Shown: in pieces, positions 11,817 through 19,534 of the stretch
Layout: the number at the start of each line of letters is the position of its first letter
Numbering within the stretch: position 1 is the first letter of the stretch
DNA from: JAFAXD01 sp963833605
GTDB taxonomy: Bacteria; Pseudomonadota; Alphaproteobacteria; Rhizobiales; Xanthobacteraceae
Assembly: GCA_963833605.1 (NCBI GenBank)
Contig: CAWHYZ010000007.1
Coordinates: 19,441-83,440 of the forward strand
Direction: 5' to 3'
Length of the DNA stretch: 64,000 nt
Program-made: the position numbers and the translations under genes
The notes under the pieces: generated by a model
Told to the model about the DNA's origin: nothing
Databases searched by the model: none
Seen by the model: the letters and a program-made list of their open reading frames with translations, nothing else

Positions 11817-12138
11817 GACATTACTCCTACCTCTTATCGAAGTGGGAGAACGTGTCCGGTTAATTAGGGGGCCGCTTCACGGCGCTCATATACAGAGCGA
11901 AGGTGCCGTACCGTGGGCCGATCCTAACCAGCACGTTGTCACCCACCATTGGGACTTGGTGTGATCCGACCCGCAGCTGTCAAACACTGCTCCGGCCAGC
12001 GACCGACCGCCACGCTTTTCCCAGGAAGCGAAGAGGCCTTTCGCCTGCTACACTTGATTTCGACAGGTCGGCGCTACCGATCGGGTGCGCGACAATTAGT
12101 GTGGTGGCCCTTTCAATGACCACCCCAGAGGTGCATTA

Positions 12139-12585
12139 ATGGTTTCTCTTCGTGAATGTTTTCTGGATGACGGCAAACGCACTCCTGGCCTTCAACGGTC
12201 ATGGGAACTCCGACATGCAGATGGTTCGGTCATCGAGACCGTACTAGGTCGCCTGCACTTCGATTTCGAGCCGAATGCCAAATATCTTTCGTTTTACTTT
12301 CCGGCAACACCAGAGCACATCGAATATCCGGAACGAATTTTGTTTAGCCAAATCGATGAGATGTTGAACATACCAAAAGGAGAACTTGGCATCACCACAG
12401 ATATTGGAGGCGAGCCAATGGAAGCCGGCGATTGCATTTTTACTGGAAGGATTTACCTGTATTCGGAGCAGCCCTTCACAGATGCGCGGCAACAGAAACT
12501 CAAAATGGATGCCATTAGCCGAGGCTACCGGCTGGTTTTTCGAAGTATCGCGTACTCCAACGCACGCAAATCCAAGAATCAATAA
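12139..12585 (+). CDS. hypothetical protein, 148 aa
   Basis: An intact ORF with a balanced, protein-like composition (SWELRHADGSVIETVLGRLHF, FPATPEHIEYPERILF). I recognise no domain. There is no signal peptide or membrane segment, so it is probably cytoplasmic. The ATG lies about 175 bases downstream of protein B and runs in the same direction. A weak GAGGTG motif precedes it. It is lower in GC than the core genes. Confidence 0.6.
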   Translation: MVSLRECFLDDGKRTPGLQRSWELRHADGSVIETVLGRLHFDFEPNAKYLSFYFPATPEHIEYPERILFSQIDEMLNIPKGELGITTDIGGEPMEAGDCIFTGRIYLYSEQPFTDARQQKLKMDAISRGYRLVFRSIAYSNARKSKNQ

Positions 12586-12731
12586 ATTCTCAGCGGTTCT
12601 GAAGAAATGGCGGCGGTGTCTCGCCTTCCTTGACCGTTTGCGCGGCCTTTCCCAGTCGTTTCCGGGAACCCCAAATATGCTACTCGGGCGTGCCATGACC
12701 TGCCATATGCTCGGCCTCAGCGCGAGGCAGG

Positions 12732-12920
12732 TCAGTCGTCACGCCGGTTGCTGATCTTGGTGACGGTAACCCGGTTTTGACGCGACGGCTCGATCTCGAA
12801 CTGCTTGATTGCAACCGCAACCGCTTCCTTCTCATTGGGCGGGACGACCGTCCCGAGGTGCTGGGTGCGGTTGCGGATGAGGTCGACCCGGTTCCTCTGA
12901 CGCAACCCCAGGCGTCGCAT
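12732..12920 (-). CDS. small hypothetical protein, about 62 aa
   Basis: Read from the internal ATG, the minus frame gives a basic peptide starting MRRLGLRQRNRVDLIRNR and containing VVPPNEKEAVAVAIKQFEIE, which looks like true coding sequence. An upstream extension in the same frame is arginine-rich and unconvincing. No family recognised. A competing plus-strand ORF (12777-13181) was judged a shadow. Confidence 0.4.
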   Translation of the reverse strand: MRRLGLRQRNRVDLIRNRTQHLGTVVPPNEKEAVAVAIKQFEIEPSRQNRVTVTKISNRRDD

Positions 12921-13371
12921 GACCGGCTGAGACGTGGCGCGCCTAGCGCTGAGGCATTGAGCGCGACATGGCATCTCGATAGCAAACGGCAAATGACGAA
13001 TTTCGCGATGTGGGATGCATTTTTGGCGCTCTCGAAAGATGCCGACACGCCCCTGCCCGCGATTGATTGGTCGAGTTCGCCGCGCAAAATCCGGGGCGGG
13101 AGCGCCAGGTCGGACAACCGTCCGGCGGCACACGCTTGGGATGATATCGTCACAAGAGTGAGCTTTTCACTGAGACCATGACCAAGACTCAGCGCTGTCC
13201 CTCCACCACTAGATCGCCATGTTTCTGATTCGCTTTCGCTCTCTCGGTCCCGACGTGTAGCCATGAGCGCGTTGCAGCTGGGCAACTGGCCCGGGAAATC
13301 CTAGCCCTGACGAGCGAAATCGCCAAGGCGCTGGCCTTCGCCGACGCCCTGTTATGGCTGGCGTTGTGATG
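12921..13371. other. stretch without a clear gene
   Basis: Short ORFs occur on both strands but none shows a convincing start or motif. A plus-strand reading ending REILALTSEIAKALAFADA followed by LLWLAL and stop at about 13369 resembles a degraded protein end, without a usable start. Confidence 0.3.
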
Positions 13372-13500
13372 CTACCCATCCAGCGCGCGGGCGAGTTGTT
13401 GCCCCAGCTCAATGCTGTGCACCGCGATCAGGTTTTGCACGCCCAGCTCGCGCATGTTGCCCAAGGTCATCGGCGGGCCGGGCGGGTGCTTGGTGTTCAT
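13372..13500 (-). CDS. 42-aa protein with the MTLGNMRELGV motif
   Basis: A small ORF (start 13500) whose ATG overlaps the stop of the preceding small membrane protein as ATGA. It contains GPPMTLGNMRELGVQNLI. That opening is typical of a widespread rhizobial family of small zinc-ribbon proteins, but the cysteine-bearing body is missing. Related openings occur at 15687 and 16312. It is the third gene of a tightly packed unit with DUF2442. Confidence 0.45.
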   Translation of the reverse strand: MNTKHPPGPPMTLGNMRELGVQNLIAVHSIELGQQLARALDG

Positions 13501-13598
13501 GATGAAAACCAGGTCATCCAGAACCCGGTCAGCAACATCAGCACAGCCAGCAAAACTAGTCCGATGAACACGACAATCTGCCGCTTGGACCGGGTCAT
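13497..13598 (-). CDS. 33-aa single-pass membrane peptide
   Basis: Starts at 13598 with MTRSKRQ followed by about 20 hydrophobic residues (IVVFIGLVLLAVLMLLTGF) and a short tail. It overlaps the DUF2442 stop and the next start by ATGA on both sides, so translational coupling is likely. A basic N-terminus followed by one helix predicts an inner-membrane peptide. Function unknown; size and neighbours would fit a small toxin or an accessory peptide, but this is a guess. Confidence 0.5.
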   Translation of the reverse strand: MTRSKRQIVVFIGLVLLAVLMLLTGFWMTWFSS

Positions 13599-14200
13599 GC
13601 CCTGACCTTGCTCCGCTGCGGGCGCCTTTTAGCAGCGGCCTTCCGGCGCGCGCTGGCTTTCACAGCTCCGCCCTTGCTCTTTGTTAATTTCGATTTTGGT
13701 TTGGCTGTGGCCTTGAACCATGCGCTGCGCTTGTGCGTAGCGGCCTTGCTGACCCACGGCATCAGGCGTTTGGCGTGCGCGGATTTCTTTGCCACGCGAA
13801 GGAGTGGGCGGCCACCACGCTTGCCGTTCTCTCGCGCGGCGGCGGCCTTGGCATCACTCGTTGCTTTCCCGCCTTGGGCGCCGAGCCGCGCGGCCATCCA
13901 GGCGCGCGAGCCGAACACGCCTTCGAGGAGTGCTGGCACCCAGAGGTCGGCGTCGAGCTTGGGCCAGTGTAGGCCGTAGCCGGACGGCGTGATTTCAATC
14001 TCGGCGAGGGCGAAGGCGGAGGCGCCGGCGAGGCCCTGGATGCCCTCCGGTGGAAAGGACACGGTGTAGCCGGTGTTCAGCGCGATAACGATGAGGCCGT
14101 TTTCCGTGTCATAGTGTGCGAGAACAGCCCTTGGATCACGCGCCCGGCGTTGCTTGGCGCGTTCGGTTGCGCGTTCAGTGTCCTGCTCAAACTGATCCAT
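13595..14200 (-). CDS. DUF2442 domain protein with a basic C-terminal tail
   Basis: Residues of about 25-105 match DUF2442 (VLAHYDTENGLIVIALNTG, SFPPEGIQGLAGAS, GYGLHWPKLDADLWVPALL). A Lys/Ala/Arg-rich tail follows (about 130-201), with GKRGGRP and repeated KAxAK stretches suggesting nucleic-acid contact. DUF2442 genes usually sit just after a DUF4160 gene, and a DUF4160 reading frame lies immediately upstream here. Downstream two very small ORFs overlap by ATGA, so all four are probably one transcript. DUF4160/DUF2442 pairs have a toxin-antitoxin-like layout; the role is not established. Confidence 0.75.
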   Translation of the reverse strand: MDQFEQDTERATERAKQRRARDPRAVLAHYDTENGLIVIALNTGYTVSFPPEGIQGLAGASAFALAEIEITPSGYGLHWPKLDADLWVPALLEGVFGSRAWMAARLGAQGGKATSDAKAAAARENGKRGGRPLLRVAKKSAHAKRLMPWVSKAATHKRSAWFKATAKPKSKLTKSKGGAVKASARRKAAAKRRPQRSKVRA

Positions 14201-14407
14201 GGATACGCTCCCACTCTTTGCACAACTTGGTCAGGCGATCGTTAACTCGGCCTTGATGCGCCGTAGGTCAGCGGGCGAGCGGTCGTAGTTCTCGCGCAGC
14301 TCGACCGGGCTATGCGGGCAGTGCAGGTTGAAGATCACCTCGCAGGCAGCGCCGATCACGTGCACATGCGCCGGACGGTGATCGTTCGGGTTCCAGACCG
14401 TCGGCAT
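14195..14407 (-). CDS. DUF4160 domain protein (frame break near the end)
   Basis: Starts MPTVWNPNDHRPAHVHVIGA, the NDHxPAHVHV core of DUF4160, and runs as 58 residues to TGA at 14231. In the next frame the usual ending (NDRLTKLCKEWERIHG) continues up to the DUF2442 start, so one base has been lost or two gained near 14240. The N-terminus also lacks the usual RxxGxRxxxY segment and may be truncated. It pairs with the DUF2442 gene directly downstream. Confidence 0.6.
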
Positions 14408-14452
14408 TGCTTAGGATAAGCCAACCGCTTGGGTTTCTCAAGATGCGGGATA

Positions 14453-14750
14453 TCAGCCCTCGATCACCCGGCTCGCCGCCGGCGCGGTCGGGTTCTTGAC
14501 CTTGATCCAATCGGGCGAGCGGCCGGAGCGGTACGGCCGAATTGCGGCGCTTGGCGACGATCCCTTCGAGCCCCATGGCGCACGCGTGCTTGAATATCTG
14601 ATCGCTGTCGGCACCGTCGATGTGCTCCGACAATTCGATGCCGCGCTCGATCTTGCGCAGCGTAGAGGAACGCCTCGCGCGAGCCCCGGCGGCTTGGCGC
14701 GCGTTCAAGAACGGCCGCGCCAGTCTGATCGGCCATGAGATTGCCATCGG
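14453..14750 (-). pseudogene. remnant of an ATP-dependent DNA ligase (LigD-like C-terminus)
   Basis: The minus strand reads IELSEHIDGADSDQIFKHAC and GLEGIVAKRRNS. After a frame change it continues RPYRSGRSPDWIKVKNPTAP and ends RVIEG, stop at 14453. KxGLEGIVxKRRxxxYxSGRSxxWxKxKN covers ligase motifs IV-V. The rest of the ligase (adenylation lysine, polymerase or nuclease domains) is absent. This is a fragment, not a working ligase. Confidence 0.7.
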
Positions 14751-14770
14751 CGCGTGACCATGTCGCCGAT

Positions 14771-15025
14771 ATGGCCAACTTCCAGGCGACCGACAGCCGG
14801 GGGCACGTCTACAGGCGACGGAGCCCTAACTCGACCTACACCCATTGCGTTGTGATCCATATTCGTGGCCACGCGGCGCATGACGGCCTCAACGCTCGCG
14901 AGCCCTACAGCCGTGCCGAATGGGCCGGCAGCCTAGCGCGAGCACAAAAGAATGCGAGGGGCTGGTCGGGCAAGAGTTACATTGAAAGCGTCGATGTCCT
15001 AGAGGCGCGTGAGGTTCCCGACTGA
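14771..15025 (+). CDS. hypothetical protein, 84 aa
   Basis: MANFQATDSRGHVYRRRSPN opens a polar protein that includes THCVVIHIRGHAAH and REPYSRAEWAGSLARAQ. Composition is protein-like and the frame is intact, but I recognise no family. The ATG at 14771 was preferred to one at 14735 because the upstream 12 codons look unlike coding sequence. Probably cytoplasmic. Confidence 0.5.
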   Translation: MANFQATDSRGHVYRRRSPNSTYTHCVVIHIRGHAAHDGLNAREPYSRAEWAGSLARAQKNARGWSGKSYIESVDVLEAREVPD

Positions 15026-15038
15026 CCACGCCTGCAAT

Positions 15039-15396
15039 TTAAGGCTGCTCACCTGTCAACATTTCAAGCTTTGCGAACGGGGCGTTCGGCGAGTCACCGT
15101 TGGCACGACACCGACGGGATCAGGCTAGAGATCGAGGCGCCCGGATGCCGATCTAGCGTGCGTAGATCGACCGATCCGAACTGCCGGCACGCCGGGCATG
15201 AATGGGTCAGCCACGGGAAGCCGGCCGCGATGGCGGCACCTATCAAAGCCCGCCCGCCAGCTTGGCGGGCGTTCCAGACGGCGACGATTTTCTCCGCCTC
15301 GGCGGCGGCTTTGCGTTCCGCCTCCGCGCGTGCGGCCTCCGCCTTTGCTCTGGCGGCGGCGCGCTCGCGCTCCTGCGCCCGGCGGTTGGGACCCAT
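15039..15396 (-). CDS. small zinc-ribbon-like hypothetical protein (one frameshift)
   Basis: After MGPNRRAQERERAAARA comes an Ala/Glu/Lys helix (about residues 10-40), then LTHSCPACRQFGSVDLRTLD and ISSLIPSVSCQR. As written the frame stops at 15094. Deleting one base at about 15094 gives SCQRCSPNAPFAKLEML and a normal end at 15039. The two CxxC pairs (CPAC and CQRC) then form a zinc ribbon, as in a common Bradyrhizobium hypothetical family. Function unknown. Confidence 0.55.
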
Positions 15397-15501
15397 GGAC
15401 GCAAGGCTATGGCGGCGGCGTCCGACCGGCAAGCCAGGCGCGCCAGCGTCGCCCCAGCGTCGCCAATGTGCTAAGGCCGCGACATCATCGGGAGACCGCT
15501 C

Positions 15502-15747
15502 ATGAACAAACTCAGCCTAGTTGGGATTGTCATTGGAGCCGCGTTGTTGACGAGCACCATCACGACGATTCCTGGCCACCACGAGTTCAGACACGAGCCA
15601 CAAGCCCGTGCCGGCTATCAGGAACGCGATCAGCAGCATGTGCTAGGGACGCTGACTGGTGAATTTTGTTCGGCAATAGCGCCAAGGACGATGACGCTCG
15701 GCAACGTGCGCGAGTTGGGCGTGCGTGCGCTGCCGGGTAATGGATAA
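15502..15747 (+). CDS. hypothetical protein, 81 aa, possible exported N-terminus
   Basis: Starts MNKLSLVGIVIGAALLTSTI, a plausible signal or membrane segment. It ends with TMTLGNVRELGVRALPGNG, the same opening motif as the small proteins at 13372 and 16312. It may therefore be an accidental fusion of two small genes, the second beginning at about 15691. Low confidence in the exact gene structure. Confidence 0.35.
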   Translation: MNKLSLVGIVIGAALLTSTITTIPGHHEFRHEPQARAGYQERDQQHVLGTLTGEFCSAIAPRTMTLGNVRELGVRALPGNG

Positions 15748-15801
15748 TCTGGAGCTTGGTTTGGGATTTGAACCCGTGCCCAAGACACCGGCTCCTTAGC
15801 C

Positions 15802-16011
15802 CTACGCGTAACGGATATTGTGGACTTCGCTTTCCTTCGCAGTGCGGTCGTTATGATCGTCGATGCTGCGAATTTTGTACTCAAACCCGCCGTCTTTTTC
15901 AGGAAGCATGGCAACAACGATGCAAGTCCGCTCGTCGTCCGAAACAGTGCGGCCAATCGGGTAGTAGCGCACGCGTTGGCCGATCTTGAAGTGGCGCATC
16001 GTTTTGCCCAT
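15802..16011 (-). CDS. small conserved rhizobial hypothetical protein, 69 aa
   Basis: The protein contains MRHFKIGQRVRYYPIGR, VVAMLPEKDGGFEYKIRSID and DRTAKESEVHNIRYA. This KxGQxVRYYP...LPE..G.FEYKIR pattern is frequent in Bradyrhizobium genomes and resembles a small SH3-like beta barrel. The start could also be the second ATG at 15999. It is isolated from other minus-strand genes. Confidence 0.6.
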   Translation of the reverse strand: MGKTMRHFKIGQRVRYYPIGRTVSDDERTCIVVAMLPEKDGGFEYKIRSIDDHNDRTAKESEVHNIRYA

Positions 16012-16074
16012 CCGTTAGCGGCATGGTCGCGCTATTTGGGTTTCGCCGCAACTGATTCCAGGCATATTTGGCTG

Positions 16075-16275
16075 ATGGCGCGTAAACAGAGACACACTGC
16101 CAAGCCGCCCACAGCCCTCGCACTGGCGCTCGCAACTCTTGCGCTGGCCTCTAATCTCATCACAGCATGTTCCGATTATGAGCGCTTCCGAGGGCGAACC
16201 CCTGACCAAGTAAAGCAGGCCTGCGATCCGGCGCGTCAGACGCCGGAGGAATGCTCGCGGACATTGGATAGATGA
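16075..16275 (+). CDS. small putative lipoprotein, 66 aa
   Basis: MARKQRHTAKPPTALALALA begins a basic then hydrophobic N-terminus leading to LITACSDYERF, which resembles a lipobox (LxAC). A short polar mature part follows (RGRTPDQVKQACDP, ECSRTLDR) with two more cysteines. Likely exported and lipid-anchored. No family recognised. Confidence 0.45.
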   Translation: MARKQRHTAKPPTALALALATLALASNLITACSDYERFRGRTPDQVKQACDPARQTPEECSRTLDR

Positions 16276-16311
16276 GCGTCATGAAAGCTAAGCAACCCCA
16301 CGGCCCGCCGA

Positions 16312-16488
16312 ATGCTCGGCAACCTACGCGAGCTGGGCGTGCAGCGCTTGCTGGTCTCGTGCCTTACAGGGCCTGACAGGAAAGCAAAGGGTGTTCAGGA
16401 AACGCTTGCCCGCGACTTGGAAAAGATCAAGCGCCTGGACGAACTCTTGTCGCGTCGACCAACCGATGGCAACGAATTTGATTTTTGA
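16312..16488 (+). CDS. 58-aa protein with MLGNLRELGV opening
   Basis: Reads MLGNLRELGVQRLLVSCLTG and continues with a charged helix (VQETLARDLEKIKRLDELLS) to TGA at 16486. The first 18 residues match the rhizobial MTLGNMRELGV small-protein family but the rest does not, so this is a chimera or decayed copy. Upstream, a GPPN reading in another frame suggests the true start was once a few codons earlier. Confidence 0.4.
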   Translation: MLGNLRELGVQRLLVSCLTGPDRKAKGVQETLARDLEKIKRLDELLSRRPTDGNEFDF

Positions 16489-16500
16489 TAGAAAATCAAA
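16477..16500 (+). terminator. AT-rich inverted repeat, possible terminator
   Basis: Perfect 9-nt arms TTTGATTTT and AAAATCAAA separated by TGATAG. It overlaps the stop codon of the 58-aa gene and lies just before the next gene. It lacks a following T run, so termination is only possible, not clear. Confidence 0.35.
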
Positions 16501-16513
16501 TTAGCTGAGAATC

Positions 16514-16861
16514 ATGCCTGCTGGTGGAAAACGTCGCGGCGCAGGTCGCCCCAAAGGAAGCAGGGCGCTGACGCTGCTTGCGCCGACGGGCGAGCGCTTG
16601 GGGTTTTACGAGGCGGCGCGCCAGTATGATCAAGAGGCCCTGCGGGTGATCGCGTCGGTTATGACGGATGAAAAGCAGCAAGCGTCGCTTAGGCTGGCGG
16701 CCGCTAACGATTTGCTAGATCGAGCCTACGGCAAACCTCCACTGGCGGTTGTGGGCACCCAGCACGCCGGCGGCGCCAAGTGCTCGAGGTCCGCTGGCCT
16801 CCCGCCAGAACTCGAACGACCGCCGCATCCGTCGGAACGCAGCGCGGTAGCTATGTGGTAG
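16514..16861 (+). CDS. hypothetical protein with GGKRRGAGRPKGS motif, 115 aa
   Basis: Opens MPAGGKRRGAGRPKGSRAL, a basic start shared by small phage and plasmid proteins. A helical part follows, including EALRVIASVMTDEKQQAS and NDLLDRAYGKPP. The AYGKPP motif also occurs in the fragment at 1-177. The final 30 residues look unlike coding sequence and the true end may have been lost. It lies next to the tRNA-Arg 3' end, consistent with an island edge. Function unknown. Confidence 0.5.
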   Translation: MPAGGKRRGAGRPKGSRALTLLAPTGERLGFYEAARQYDQEALRVIASVMTDEKQQASLRLAAANDLLDRAYGKPPLAVVGTQHAGGAKCSRSAGLPPELERPPHPSERSAVAMW

Positions 16862-16912
16862 CTAGAGATTCTAAATGCGCCCCGTTTGTTTTCAGTAAGT
16901 ATTTGATTTTCC

Positions 16913-16989
16913 TGGCGCGCCCGAGGGGATTCGAACCTCTGACCTTTGCCTTCGGAGGGCAACGCTCTATCCAGCTGAGCTACGGGCGC
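16913..16989 (-). tRNA. tRNA-Arg (anticodon CCG)
   Basis: The minus strand folds as a full 77-nt cloverleaf. Acceptor GCGCCCG pairs with CGGGCGC, then G and an encoded CCA. The D-arm holds TAGCTCAGCTGGATAGAGC, the anticodon loop is CTCCGAA (CCG reads CGG), and the T-arm has GGTTCGAATCC. Its 3' end faces the accessory segment at lower coordinates, the usual side for island integration. Confidence 0.95.
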
Positions 16990-17116
16990 GTCGTCCTTGC
17001 AATAGCGGAATGGCGTGCGCGCGGCAACGGCCGGCCATGCACCCGGTCGGCGCTTTGTTCCGGGAGAGGCGCAAAGGCGCGCCGGCCCGGCATCGCGTTG
17101 ATCCGCTGTGGCCGCG

Positions 17117-18238
<1,122 letters not shown>

Positions 18239-18266
18239 GGCGTCAACATGTAGGATAGGTTGAGCG

Positions 18267-18432
18267 CTAATGTCCCGATTCCGAAGTTCGTCACACCTTG
18301 CAGCACATTCGACACGAACTTCGGAATCGAAAGGACACTAGCAAATCTGTGATTCGAGTGTGGTTTTGGATTTGAAGTTCCTATGCGAGCGTGCGGCAAG
18401 AATGATAGGAACTTCAAATCCACCACACGAGC
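18267..18432. repeat. bipartite stem-loop repeat, copy 1
   Basis: Two long hairpins in tandem. The first pairs CGATTCCGAAGTTCGT (about 18275-18291) with ACGAACTTCGGAATCG (about 18314-18330). The second pairs TTTGAAGTTCCTAT (18370-18383) with ATAGGAACTTCAAA (18405-18418), flanked by further complementary bases. A second copy with the same plan lies at 54873-55035. It sits just upstream of mtnA. Confidence 0.7.
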
Positions 18433-18434
18433 GA

Positions 18435-18620
18435 AGCCCTTCATTGGCGGAGTGATCGTTGATGGGTTTCTGGCAACGGCTTCACCGTGGGCAAACGGCA
18501 CGACACGGTCGCTCGTGCCGCGAATGATCAGGATCGGCACCGCGATCTGCGCCAATGAATAGGTGTCAATCGCTTCGCCGCCAAGGGTTGGCGGCTCTGC
18601 CGCGGCGTGCAGAGACTCCG
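18435..18620 (-). pseudogene. fragment of an alpha/beta hydrolase
   Basis: The minus strand reads IDTYSLAQIAVPILIIRGTS and DRVVPFAHGEAVAR, the P(V/I)LIIxGxxDRVVP segment that carries the acidic residue of alpha/beta hydrolases. No nucleophile motif or start is present. Only about 50 residues remain between the stem-loop repeat and the toxin promoter. Confidence 0.45.
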
Positions 18621-18623
18621 GTC

Positions 18624-18652
18624 TTGAATTACTACCCCTAGGGTAGTATATG
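18624..18652 (+). promoter_or_regulatory. putative toxin-antitoxin promoter with operator palindrome
   Basis: A TTGAAT (18624-18629) and a TATATG (18647-18652) are 17 bases apart. The spacer is occupied by the inverted repeat TACTACCC-CTA-GGGTAGTA (18630-18648). This placement fits autorepression by the downstream HTH antitoxin. Inferred from sequence only. Confidence 0.5.
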
Positions 18653-18681
18653 GATTTTGGATTTGCCGGTGAGGGGAGGCG

Positions 18682-19065
18682 GTGCGGGTTTTCAAGACGA
18701 GGGGCTTTATGCGGTTCATGCGGAAGGAAGGCATTACCGATAACGCCCTCCGTGATGCCGTGGCTCGTGCCGCACGCGGTCTGATCGATGCCGATCTCGG
18801 GAGCGGCGTTATCAAGCAGCGCGTCCCCAGGCCGGGGCAAGGCCGCTCTGGTGGCTTCCGCACTCTGATCGCGTTCAAGGCCGCCGAGCGCAGCGTGTTT
18901 CTGTTCGGATTCGCCAAGAACGATCAGGACAACATCGACAACGCTGAGCTGAAGGTTCTTCGCAAGGCTGCGGCCGAGATGCTGAGTTGGAATGAGAAGC
19001 AGGTCGCCGCGATGCTGGCGAGTGGGGCATGGACGGAGGTCAATGATGAGCGTGAAGAAATATAA
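18682..19065 (+). CDS. RelE/HigB-type toxin of a type II toxin-antitoxin pair
   Basis: A 127-residue protein with the RelE-like (DUF1044) pattern: ALRDAVARAARGLIDADLGS, VIKQRVPRPGQGRSGGFRTL, and RSVFLFGFAKNDQDNIDNAE. Members of this group cut mRNA on the ribosome. Translation begins at a GTG at 18682 behind a strong AGGGGAGG site. Toxin comes first and the antitoxin gene overlaps its last 20 bases, the HigBA-like order. A palindromic promoter lies about 30 bases upstream. The basic and aromatic residues expected of an active toxin are kept and the frame is intact. Confidence 0.85.
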   Translation: MRVFKTRGFMRFMRKEGITDNALRDAVARAARGLIDADLGSGVIKQRVPRPGQGRSGGFRTLIAFKAAERSVFLFGFAKNDQDNIDNAELKVLRKAAAEMLSWNEKQVAAMLASGAWTEVNDEREEI

Positions 19066-19366
19066 AAGTAGGATTGCAGGAGCGGTCCATGAAGCGATGC
19101 AGGATGCTTTCGAGGCAGGCGTCATCGACAAGCGTACCATGCGCGATTTCGACGAGCGCTGCCTGACCAAGGCCAAGCCACTCTCCGCCCGCGAGATTCA
19201 GAAGCTGCGCGAACATGAAGGTGTGAGCCAGAGTGTCTTCGCGCGCCACCTCAACGTGGCCGTGAAGCTCGTAGGTGAATGGGAGCGCGGCCAGAAGAAG
19301 CCGTCAGGGCCTTCGCTCAAACTTCTGGCGCTCGTCAAGGCAAAGGGGCTCGACGCCATCGCATGA
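19046..19366 (+). CDS. NadS/HigA-type HTH antitoxin
   Basis: A 106-residue Xre-family DNA-binding protein that should neutralise the preceding toxin and repress the operon. The HTH is visible in IQKLREHEGVSQSVFARHLN followed by VAVKLVGEWERGQKKPSGPS. The start at 19046 was preferred to 19043 because a GGAGGT site (19035-19040) is better spaced from it. The gene overlaps the toxin stop, so the two are translationally coupled. Confidence 0.85.
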   Translation: MSVKKYKSRIAGAVHEAMQDAFEAGVIDKRTMRDFDERCLTKAKPLSAREIQKLREHEGVSQSVFARHLNVAVKLVGEWERGQKKPSGPSLKLLALVKAKGLDAIA

Positions 19367-19534
19367 CCAACCGAGAACCACAAGAGCCGGAAAGTGCACG
19401 CGATCGTCTGCAGAAAGACCCACGAGACAATCGAAGAGTGGTACAATTACGCTATGATTGCCATGCGCTGACAATAAGTTGGTCGCCCACCAGATAAGCC
19501 CGATGATCTACGGTCCGAACAACGCGAAATCCTC

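Larger units (their letters stand above)
10561..11879 (-). mobile_element. IS3-family (IS2 group) insertion sequence with 5-bp target duplication
   Basis: The 1319-bp element has TG...CA ends and imperfect inverted repeats of about 33 bp (left TGTTGTTGCCCCTTAA; right, inverted, TGAAGCGGCCCCCTAATT; both continue to an ACCGGA block). CGGCG occurs on both sides (10556-10560 and 11880-11884), the 5-bp duplication known for IS2. It carries orfA and orfB on the minus strand. Removing it restores the end of protein B (DMNG followed by AHIQSEG), in line with the intact paralogue at about 4195-4230. Confidence 0.9.
4857..11964 (+). pseudogene. giant secreted protein B: NlpC/P60-like, PPC, Calx-beta, repeats and FG-GAP; split by two IS elements
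   Basis: Removing the IS256 element (5020-6416 plus one duplicated target) and the IS3 element (10561-11879 plus one target) gives a single gene. The N-terminus has GCTDFVYAV (Cys), GHEFIV (His) and AVDNTHPG, which looks like a papain-fold NlpC/P60 or CHAP-type triad. Then comes a pre-peptidase C-terminal (PPC) domain (about 6890-7170, DGDADWFKI-like core), a Calx-beta motif (about 7220-7460), two copies of a cadherin-like/tail-fibre-like repeat beginning SSLLSVNDPDNAHSQ (about 7630-7770 and 8330-8470) and another Calx-beta between them. Two tandem HYR-like repeats follow (about 9143-9650), then the FG-GAP domain shared with protein A. The end resumes at 11880 with AHIQSEGAVPWADP and stops at 11964. 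Extra single bases at about 7467, 7768 and 9135-9140 break the frame. The second copy of the repeat lacks the extra T found at 7768. Confidence 0.7.

Noticed and set aside
12777..13181. 134-codon plus-strand ORF
   Set aside because: The minus strand at 12732-12920 gives a more protein-like peptide, and the plus ORF has no recognisable motif or ribosome-binding site.
15758..15800. tRNA-like T-arm (GGGTTCAAATCCC on the minus strand)
   Set aside because: Only the T-loop-like word is present; no acceptor, D or anticodon stem can be formed around it.
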